From Synechococcus sp. RS9916 (GTDB lineage: Bacteria > Cyanobacteriota > Cyanobacteriia > PCC-6307 > Cyanobiaceae), in assembly GCF_000153825.1 (NCBI RefSeq), contig NZ_DS022299.1:1390869-1454868 (forward strand): 64,000 nucleotides of DNA, given 5' to 3'. Within the stretch, counting starts at the first letter, position 1, and every line of letters starts with the position of its first letter. The notes beneath the pieces were generated by a model. That model did no database searches. It saw only the letters and a list, made by a program, of their open reading frames with translations, and was not told the DNA's origin. The translations under genes and the position numbers were made by a program. Shown piece by piece: positions 53,906 to 64,000 of this stretch.

Positions 53906-54136
53906 ATGCTCACCACTGTCTTGTCTTGGACCTGGATTGGCAGTGGCGTGCTGCTGATCCTTCTGGTGCTGCTTCACAGCCCAAAGGGTGATGGCATGGG
54001 GGGAATTGCAGCCAGTGGCAGCTCCATGTTCACCAGCGCCAGCAGCGCAGAAGCAACCCTCAACCGGATCACCTGGACCTGTCTGGCCGTATTCCTCACC
54101 CTGGCGGTGATCCTCAGCGCCGGTTGGCTGAGCTGA
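53906..54136 (+). CDS. secG: Preprotein translocase subunit SecG
   Basis: SecG is the small accessory part of the SecYEG channel. The 76-residue protein has two membrane helices (WTWIGSGVLLILLVLLHS and ITWTCLAVFLTLAVILSAGWL) joined by KGDGMGGIAASGSSMFTSASSAEATL, a typical SecG loop. It lies 21 bases after gpmI and ends before a bidirectional terminator at 54181-54210. Confidence 0.93.
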   Translation: MLTTVLSWTWIGSGVLLILLVLLHSPKGDGMGGIAASGSSMFTSASSAEATLNRITWTCLAVFLTLAVILSAGWLS

Positions 54137-54180
54137 AGCGATCCTGCCCGCACGGCGGATCAGCGAGTCCAAGTTCCCCC

Positions 54181-54210
54181 AAAAGTCTGGGTGTCGCAAC
54201 CCAGGCTTTT
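54181..54210. terminator. Bidirectional terminator between secG and mscL
   Basis: AAAAGTCTGGGT (54181-54192) pairs with ACCCAGGCTTTT (54199-54210) around GTCGCA, with one G-U pair. T's follow on the plus strand and A's precede, so it suits both convergent units. Confidence 0.8.
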
Positions 54211-54246
54211 TGTTTGGGAGTCCACCAAGAGCACAGCCTGAGGCGC

Positions 54247-54612
54247 TCAGTCCTCGCTATCTGATTCCACATCCCCTCGCATGTGATCGAGTCCCGCTGA
54301 AGCCAGACGCTGGGAGCGATTGATCGCCTTCACGATCACAAACAGGGCCCAACCCACAATCACCGAATTCAGCAACACGTTGATCGCGTTGCCAATCCGC
54401 AACTCACCACCGGCATAGGGGATCACCCATTTGTCCCAGCCACCATTGCGAATAAGAGGATTCAGCAAGGGCATCAACAGGTCTTTCGTGAGGGCATCCA
54501 CAATCTGCTGAAACTGGGTACCCACCACCACCGCAATCGCCAGATTGAGAGCGTTGCCCTTCTGGAAGAAGAACTCCGTGAACTCACGGAGCCAACGACG
54601 AAAAGCGAGCAT
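54247..54612 (-). CDS. mscL: Large-conductance mechanosensitive channel
   Basis: MscL opens under membrane tension to release solutes on hypo-osmotic shock. From ATG 54612 the 121-residue protein reads MLAFRRWLREFTEFFFQKGNALNLAIAVVVGTQFQQIVDALTKDLLMPLL in segments. This is a good match to the MscL amphipathic N-terminal helix and first pore helix. The second helix is AINVLLNSVIVGWALFVIVKAINR. ATG 54651 is possible but sits directly after the groEL terminator; 54729 is upstream of it. groEL lies on the same strand just before. Confidence 0.85.
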   Translation of the reverse strand: MLAFRRWLREFTEFFFQKGNALNLAIAVVVGTQFQQIVDALTKDLLMPLLNPLIRNGGWDKWVIPYAGGELRIGNAINVLLNSVIVGWALFVIVKAINRSQRLASAGLDHMRGDVESDSED

Positions 54613-54652
54613 CAGCCTGAAATCAGCAGGCGTCCATTGCAACACGAGCATG

Positions 54653-54677
54653 AAAAAGCCCCCGTTTGCACGGGGGC
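54653..54677 (-). terminator. groEL terminator
   Basis: On the minus strand GCCCCCG (54677-54671) and CGGGGGC (54664-54658) flank the loop TGCAAA and are followed by five T's (54657-54653). It ends the groESL transcript before mscL. Confidence 0.85.
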
Positions 54678-54706
54678 GAAGCATTGAAACCGTTGCGGGC
54701 TGACGA

Positions 54707-56362
<1,656 letters not shown>

Positions 56363-56460
56363 TTAGTGAAAAAATCTTTGGCTTCAGTCCAGAAGCCGGC
56401 AGTGACAACGTCGGCGCAACAGGCGAGCTCTCAGCTGTCGACGCGTCAGTCGACGAGGCG

Positions 56461-56772
56461 TCAGTTGACGACAGCCAGGATGTCCTTCTCGGACAGCAGA
56501 ACGTATTCATCACCACCGAGCTTGATGTCGGTACCGGCGTACTTGCTGTAGAGCACCTTGTCGCCAACACCAACTTCAGGAGCCTGACGGCTGCCATCGT
56601 CATTGCGCTTACCAGGACCCACCTGGACCACCTCACCCACCTGGGGCTTTTCCTTGGCGGTGTCAGGCAGAAGAATGCCGCCGGCAGTGGTTTCTTCAGA
56701 GGCAGACACCTTGATGAAGATGCGATCTCCGAGGGGCTTGACGGTGGAGACGCTGAGGGAAACAGCAGCCAT
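56461..56772 (-). CDS. groES: Co-chaperonin GroES
   Basis: GroES caps the GroEL ring. The 103-residue protein from ATG 56772 has [42 protein letters not shown], with the mobile loop GGILLPD, and ends KDILAVVN. The frame is open to 56901, but that part crosses the CIRCE operator and is not coding. It lies upstream of groEL on the same transcript. Confidence 0.97.
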   Translation of the reverse strand: MAAVSLSVSTVKPLGDRIFIKVSASEETTAGGILLPDTAKEKPQVGEVVQVGPGKRNDDGSRQAPEVGVGDKVLYSKYAGTDIKLGGDEYVLLSEKDILAVVN

Positions 56773-56834
56773 GGTTGATTGCAGAAGCAGAAACGAAGGC
56801 GCCAGGCGCCGTGCATCGACAGAGAAGCACTTAA

Positions 56835-58484
<1,650 letters not shown>

Positions 58485-58493
58485 TCAAGACAC

Positions 58494-58515
58494 GAGGACG
58501 TCAGCAGACGTCCTC
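58494..58515 (+). other. Strong hairpin between atpD and atpC
   Basis: GAGGACGTC (58494-58502) and GACGTCCTC (58507-58515) form a perfect 9-bp stem with loop AGCA, 10 bases after the atpD stop. No clear U-tract follows (AATTCCTTT). It may slow 3' decay of the atpD part or lower atpC expression, fitting the 3:1 beta/epsilon ratio. Confidence 0.7.
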
Positions 58516-58561
58516 AATTCCTTTGATCCAGGCTTTTTTCGCACCCACGTTCTGACTCCCC

Positions 58562-58963
58562 ATGTCCCTCACCCTCCGCGTGCTGGCGCCCGACCAGAGC
58601 GTGTTTGATGGCAGCGCTGACGAGGTCATCCTCCCCAGCACCACCGGCCAGCTCGGCATTCTTCCTGGGCACGTGTCCCTTCTGGCAGCCCTTGATGTTG
58701 GCGTTCTTCGCGTTCGCAACAACAACGGATGGCAATCCATCGCTCTGATGGGCGGCTTCGCTGAAGTGGAATCCGACGATGTCACCGTTTTGGTGAACGC
58801 TGCCGAATTGGGCAGCGGCATCGACAGCAGCACTGCTGAGGCTGAACTGGAGAAGGCCAAAGCTGAAGTGACCCGGCTTGAAGGCCAGCCCGCTTCACCC
58901 GAAAAAGTGAAGGCACAACAGTCTTACGACCGTGCCCGCGCTCGCGCCCAAGCCAGCAAGTAA
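58562..58963 (+). CDS. atpC: ATP synthase F1 subunit epsilon
   Basis: Epsilon belongs to the central stalk and regulates ATP hydrolysis. The 133-residue protein has the N-terminal beta-barrel (TLRVLAPDQSVFDGSADEVILPSTTGQLGILPGHVSLLAALDVG) and a C-terminal helical hairpin (AEAELEKAKAEVTRLEG and KVKAQQSYDRARARAQASK). It follows atpD and ends before a strong terminator. Confidence 0.96.
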   Translation: MSLTLRVLAPDQSVFDGSADEVILPSTTGQLGILPGHVSLLAALDVGVLRVRNNNGWQSIALMGGFAEVESDDVTVLVNAAELGSGIDSSTAEAELEKAKAEVTRLEGQPASPEKVKAQQSYDRARARAQASK

Positions 58964-58988
58964 GGCTTTCCCTCAAGGCATTAAAAAC

Positions 58989-59009
58989 GCCCCACTCCGG
59001 GGCTTTTTT
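58989..59009 (+). terminator. Intrinsic terminator after atpC
   Basis: GCCCC (58989-58993) pairs with GGGGC (58999-59003) around ACTCC, with an A-run before and six T's after (59004-59009). Confidence 0.85.
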
Positions 59010-59142
59010 AATGCCTCAGCAACGACTTCACGCAGCAAACAAGGCTTTCACACCATTGCGATGCAACTCTTGCATCTGAATTGAATCAATCATTCCAGCG
59101 AAGCGAAAGAGCCTAAACTCAAAGCACTTGATTGCAAGGCAC

Positions 59143-60195
59143 GTGAACAATAAAGCCTTCTTTGCCGCTGGAATCATTGCAGTCGCAGCTTCGGCGACCG
59201 CTCAAGACGCCTTTTCCAAAGAGGCAACAACCAACGCGCCAACGAGCAACCGAGTCGCCAGCAAGCCTCAAACCACGCGCCCAACAGAATTTACATTTAC
59301 AGCATTCGGTGATGCGGGATGGGCCGAAACGCATACGGCAAGAGCTCCATACAGCGCCGGCTTTAAAAAAGCATTTGACCGCTTCAACCAAAAGCAAAAT
59401 ACACTGGGAGACATTAATTACATCAACTGGGAAACAAGCATCGGAACACAGTGTGACCAGTTCTGGGCAAGCCACTCCCCAAGCACATACGCATTTCTCA
59501 CTCATCCTCGGGAGCTTGAAGACGCCATCAAGCTGGGGTTCAACGCGATTGGGTTAGCCAATAATCACAGCTTCGACTGCGTCAAATCAAGAGAAGGGAA
59601 CGGCCCAATCCAGACCCACCGCTTTATCAGCAAGCTTGAAAAGAGCCATCCTAATACAGTTTTCAGTGGCGTTTTTGCGAATGAACGCGAAGAGCCAGCC
59701 AAAAAAGAGATCACTCTCAAGCAGGGCACAGTCCCCGTGACATTCCTAAGTGCTTATGCAGGAGGGAACAGAAGCCACTGCGCCAATATCTCTTGCACAA
59801 TCAATCTATCCAAAGAAAAGCAAGCTTTTGCCGACAAGAAACGCCTGAGAATTCTCGCACTCCATAGCTGGAACAAAAGTTCCCACCAATCACTGAAAGC
59901 GATTTTAAGGCAATGGATACAAGATGACCTTGTGGACATCGCCATCGGCACTGGCCCTCACATCGCCGAAACAATTGAGGTTGTCAACACGAAACACGGT
60001 AAGAAAATTCTCGCAACAAGCCTTGGAAACTTCATCCACCCAAGCCTTGCCGCCCAACCCAACAATGCAGTGCTTCAAACAACCTGGACCATCGACCCCG
60101 TCAGTAAAGAACCCAAGCTTCTCAAGGCCAACGCTCTAAAGGTCAGTTGCGACGGCACAACATGCATCAACACAGGAACAAGAAAGCTGCATTGA
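59143..60195 (+). CDS. CapA-like metallophosphatase, secreted, low GC
   Basis: This protein is 350 residues from GTG 59143, or 355 from TTG 59128. It begins with a signal-like stretch (AFFAAGIIAVAASATA). Family motifs of CapA (PGA_cap) are present: FTAFGDAGW, INWETSIG, LANNHSFDC, LALHSWN, GTGPHIAETIEV and SLGNFIHP. CapA proteins act in capsule synthesis or as phosphatases; the substrate is unknown here. Its base composition is visibly more AT-rich than its neighbours, with codons such as AAA, AAT and ACA common, a sign of possible transfer. It stands alone after the atp terminator. Confidence 0.8.
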   Translation: MNNKAFFAAGIIAVAASATAQDAFSKEATTNAPTSNRVASKPQTTRPTEFTFTAFGDAGWAETHTARAPYSAGFKKAFDRFNQKQNTLGDINYINWETSIGTQCDQFWASHSPSTYAFLTHPRELEDAIKLGFNAIGLANNHSFDCVKSREGNGPIQTHRFISKLEKSHPNTVFSGVFANEREEPAKKEITLKQGTVPVTFLSAYAGGNRSHCANISCTINLSKEKQAFADKKRLRILALHSWNKSSHQSLKAILRQWIQDDLVDIAIGTGPHIAETIEVVNTKHGKKILATSLGNFIHPSLAAQPNNAVLQTTWTIDPVSKEPKLLKANALKVSCDGTTCINTGTRKLH

Positions 60196-60231
60196 TTTTC
60201 GGATGTCAGGGTCGAAAGACAGGCGGCTCGG

Positions 60232-60969
60232 TCAAGATCGAGCCAACATTGCGATCGATTTGATCTTACGCACTGGATCAATGGCAACACCCGCCTCGTT
60301 GATCACCTCAAAATGAAGATGGGGCCCAGTGCTATTCCCTGTGCTTCCCATCTCAGCAATAATCTGACCAGCAGTCACACGCTCACCAACACCCACGAGC
60401 AGCCGGCTGCAATGGGCATACCGGGTGAGCGAGCCATCACGGTGGCGGATCTCAACCGTTAAGCCATAGCCTCCTGACCACTGCGCTTTGACCACGTCAC
60501 CAGCCCAAACAGCATGGATTGGTGTTCCAACGGCATTGGCAATATCAATGCCGCGATGTTGGCGCCCCCAACGCCACCCAAACCCTGACGTGAAATCACC
60601 CTGAGCAGGAGCATGCTCCTCAGGCCCTGGAAGCAACAAGCTCAGAAAATGCTGGACAAACACATCTGATCCACAGGCAGAGCGCGTGCTGGTTGAACCA
60701 TCCATGATGTCTGCAACCGGATCCAAACCAGCATCACAGCGACTGAGTGGACGCAGCAACGACGGCCGATCTTCACTCCCGGACTCAAGCGAACCCATCA
60801 GCAGCGCTTCTTCAAGCTCCACCGTGAGACGCGCCCGACTCGACGATGCCTGGACAGGCTTGGGATCCAAAGCAGGAGACCCTGGCATCAAGTCGTAGAG
60901 ACCAGATACCCCAGCTGCAGCGAAAGCCGCTGGTATCAACAGAAAACGTTTCGAGATCAAACTACGCAT
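60232..60969 (-). CDS. M23 family peptidase, exported
   Basis: This 245-residue LytM-type zinc endopeptidase acts on peptidoglycan. The N-terminus MRSLISKRFLLIPAAFAAAGVSGLYD is a signal peptide or anchor. The catalytic domain has HRGIDIANAVGTPIHAVWAGDVVKA (H-x-x-x-D), RYAHCSRLLVGVGERVTAGQIIAEMGSTGNSTG, and HLHFEV. All zinc ligands are present, so it should be an active enzyme rather than a scaffold. The ATG at 60969 is preferred over the open frame to 61002, as it begins the signal. Confidence 0.88.
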   Translation of the reverse strand: MRSLISKRFLLIPAAFAAAGVSGLYDLMPGSPALDPKPVQASSSRARLTVELEEALLMGSLESGSEDRPSLLRPLSRCDAGLDPVADIMDGSTSTRSACGSDVFVQHFLSLLLPGPEEHAPAQGDFTSGFGWRWGRQHRGIDIANAVGTPIHAVWAGDVVKAQWSGGYGLTVEIRHRDGSLTRYAHCSRLLVGVGERVTAGQIIAEMGSTGNSTGPHLHFEVINEAGVAIDPVRKIKSIAMLARS

Positions 60970-61060
60970 CAACCAAACACTCTTCGCCTGACATCCAGAC
61001 AAAAAGACGAGACAAGTGTCGCTTTAAGACGCGCAAACAAGAGCCGTCTACAGACAAAAG

Positions 61061-61081
61061 AAAAGCCTGCACGCAGCAGGC
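61061..61081 (-). terminator. Terminator after PSRP-3
   Basis: On the minus strand GCCTGC (61081-61076) and GCAGGC (61070-61065) form a stem with loop TGCGT, followed by TTTT (61064-61061), then CTTTT. Confidence 0.7.
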
Positions 61082-61110
61082 CATTCTTCAATCAAAAACG
61101 ATGCTGAGAA

Positions 61111-62485
<1,375 letters not shown>

Positions 62486-62501
62486 GGAGCGCGAAAAGGC
62501 C

Positions 62502-63878
62502 TTAACGCTCCATATCGGCTGTGGCCTTCAGCGCCGCGGCCGTCAGCACCTCATGTCCACAAGCCACCTCCTGGCAATCCCGCACGGCAACGTCATCTTC
62601 GATACGAATGCCGATGCCCTTCCAACGGTCATCAATGGCAGGTTGGCCATCGGGAACCGGCAAGCGGTCGCTCACGTAAAGACCTGGCTCGACGGTCAGC
62701 ACCATGCCTGGTGCCAGGTTCACGGGATGGTCCCCAAGGCGATACGCGCCAACATCATGCACATCGAGGCCGAGCCAATGGCCGGTGCGGTGCATAAAGA
62801 GGTGGCGGTAGGCACCCTGCTCGATCACACCATCGGCGTCGCCGCTCAGCAGGCCGAGATCCAGCAACCCCTCCACCATCACCCGCAGGGCGGTGTCGTG
62901 AACCTGTTCTGCCGTTCCGCCAGGGGCCACAGCCGCCACGGCTGCGATCTGGGCCTCAAGCACCAGGTCATAAAGGTCTCGCTGTTCACCACTGAAGCGA
63001 CCATTCACGGGGAAGGTGCGTGTGATGTCGCCGTTGTAGTAATCGCTGAGGGAGCATCCAGCATCAATCAGCAGCAGATCGCCGTCACGGAGCTGGGCGC
63101 TATTGGCGATGTAGTGCAGAACGCAGGCGTTATCCCCACCGGCAACGATCGATCCATAGGCCGGGCCACGCGCACCCGCAGCCAGAAAATGCTGTTCAAT
63201 CAGCGCCTGGATCTGGCGTTCCCCCATTCCTGGCTGGGCGGCCTGCCGGGCCAGTTCATGGGCCTCAGCGGAAATCCGGCAGGCCTCCCGAAGACGCTCC
63301 AACTCCTGCGGAGTTTTCTCGAGGCGCAGACGATGCAGCAACGGGCAGGGGGCCACCAAAGCCAGTGCTGCAGCACCGGTGCGGGGCTGCCGGTCGAGCT
63401 GCGTCCCCCAGGCCTGAAGCACCAGAGGTTCCACCTTGGAATGATGACCAACCCGGAAGGCGATGCCTTCGGCACCCTCGAGATAGTGCGGCAACAGCTC
63501 CGCCAGATCCTCCAGGGGATGGGCAAGATCGGCCCCGAAATGCTCCATCGCCCCCTCGACACCCCAGCGGCGCCCGGTCCAGACTTCAGCCCCCGGTTCG
63601 CGGGGCTGCACAAACAGCACGTAACGCTCCCCGTCCGGACGATGGGGCAGGAGCAAGGCAACCGCATCCGGCTCATCGAATCCGGTGAGGTACCAGAAGT
63701 CGCTGTTCTGGCGGAACGGCCATTCGCAATCGGCATGGTGGGTGACCAGAGGCGCAGCCGGAATCACCGCAGCGGCATCACCCAAAAGATCAAGGAAACG
63801 CTGACGCCGCTCGGCATGGCAGTGCTGATCGATCACGGCGAAGACAGAGCGACGGGGTTCCGTCAGGATGGCAGGCAA
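62502..63878 (-). CDS. pepP: Xaa-Pro aminopeptidase (aminopeptidase P, M24B)
   Basis: PepP cuts the first residue from peptides with proline in position two. The 458-residue protein has an N-terminal creatinase-like domain (QNSDFWYLTGFDEPDAVALLLPH). The metallo-domain has DLLLIDAGCSLSDYYNGDITRTFPVNG (two Asp ligands), LFMHRTGHWLGLDVHDVGAY (His) and GMVLTVEPGLYVSD plus GIGIRIEDDVAV (Glu ligands). All metal ligands are visible. It is divergent from the next gene at 63890, with 11 bases between. Confidence 0.95.
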   Translation of the reverse strand: MPAILTEPRRSVFAVIDQHCHAERRQRFLDLLGDAAAVIPAAPLVTHHADCEWPFRQNSDFWYLTGFDEPDAVALLLPHRPDGERYVLFVQPREPGAEVWTGRRWGVEGAMEHFGADLAHPLEDLAELLPHYLEGAEGIAFRVGHHSKVEPLVLQAWGTQLDRQPRTGAAALALVAPCPLLHRLRLEKTPQELERLREACRISAEAHELARQAAQPGMGERQIQALIEQHFLAAGARGPAYGSIVAGGDNACVLHYIANSAQLRDGDLLLIDAGCSLSDYYNGDITRTFPVNGRFSGEQRDLYDLVLEAQIAAVAAVAPGGTAEQVHDTALRVMVEGLLDLGLLSGDADGVIEQGAYRHLFMHRTGHWLGLDVHDVGAYRLGDHPVNLAPGMVLTVEPGLYVSDRLPVPDGQPAIDDRWKGIGIRIEDDVAVRDCQEVACGHEVLTAAALKATADMER

Positions 63879-63889
63879 AGCGTCCCGCC

Positions 63890-64000
63890 ATGAGCTCCGA
63901 TCTCCTGATCCTGCTGTTGATGGTGGTGGTGGTGCTCGTCGGCTCCGCCCTCTGCTCCGGTGTGGAGGCAGCCCTGCTGTCGGTGAACCCTGTTCGTCTG
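63890..64000 (+). CDS. CNNM/CorC-type membrane protein, 3' end cut by window
   Basis: The first 37 residues are visible. A hydrophobic start (LLILLLMVVVVLVGSALCSG) is followed by VEAALLSVNPVRL, which resembles the DUF21 (CNNM) domain with its S-x-x-E-x-A-L pattern, here C-S-G-V-E-A-A-L-L-S. These proteins are linked to Mg/Co transport or are called hemolysin-like. The rest lies outside the window, so CBS and CorC domains cannot be checked. Confidence 0.7.
   Translation, partial: MSSDLLILLLMVVVVLVGSALCSGVEAALLSVNPVRL

Noticed and set aside
62553-63893. Open plus-strand frame of 446 codons opposite pepP
   Set aside because: PepP has all its metal ligands. The opposite frame is a codon-bias shadow.

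Overview
The window is a gene-dense piece of a cyanobacterial chromosome with a GC content I judge by eye at about 60%. Several genes are cyanobacterial or plastid markers: kaiABC, the NblS sensor kinase, cytochrome c550 (psbV), the PSII S4 protein, PSRP-3/Ycf65, the FTR variable chain, ferredoxin petF, cyanobacterial RpoZ, and DUF3119/DUF3086/DUF1825/DUF1818/DUF2811/DUF4278 proteins. The high GC, short spacers and compact gene set point to a marine picocyanobacterium of the Synechococcus/Cyanobium type. There is one tRNA gene (Val-GAC). I see no rRNA, CRISPR array, transposase or integrase.

Layout. 1-2.0 kb: DUF3119 (cut by the window edge), DUF3086 and plsY. 2.0-6.5 kb: an accessory zone around pyrF with three toxin-antitoxin (TA) modules (Phd/VapC, YefM/YoeB, RHH/PIN) and an aminoglycoside-phosphotransferase-fold kinase. 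6.5-12.7 kb: tyrS, a LuxR-type regulator, HhH and GIY-YIG proteins, pepA. 13-21 kb: a long minus-strand gene string (secreted protein, purC, Omp85/BamA, lpxC, fabZ, lpxA, lpxB, exported msrA) that builds the outer membrane. 21-28.4 kb: purD, nblS, the kai clock cluster, ribosomal proteins L21 and L27. 28.4-38.7 kb: a methyltransferase, truB, yebC, fused 5-oxoprolinase, nagB, a SpoIID-like protein and rnz. 38.7-48 kb: psbV, petF, prmA, serA, PSII S4, tRNA-Val, murD, EVE protein, small conserved proteins, rpoZ. 48.6-54.7 kb: Hsp70-like protein and its membrane neighbour, ftrV, pyrR, gpmI, secG, mscL. 54.7-59 kb: groEL/groES under a CIRCE element, divergent from atpD-atpC. 59-64 kb: a low-GC CapA-like gene, an M23 peptidase, PSRP-3, a HAD hydrolase, pepP, and the start of a CNNM-type membrane protein.

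The most unusual region is 1.9-3.9 kb. The convergent core genes plsY and pyrF are separated by two TA cassettes. Between the cassettes lie displaced, decayed copies of both genes' 3' ends: the plsY end at 2872-3012 and the pyrF end at 3139-3194. A possible further pyrF piece sits at 2776-2875. This looks like a fossil of the original plsY/pyrF junction, with each TA cassette having entered next to one gene and supplied it with a new 3' end. Each of the three TA modules also carries an operator-like inverted repeat upstream.

Other points of note are an apparent CTG start for the HAD hydrolase, a plus-strand terminator with no gene in front of it (possible small RNA near 12.7-13.0 kb), a 4-nt kaiA/kaiB overlap, and an inverted pair of DnaA-box-like sites around a hairpin near 47.65 kb. 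All calls come from reading the sequence and recalled family knowledge; no database search was run.
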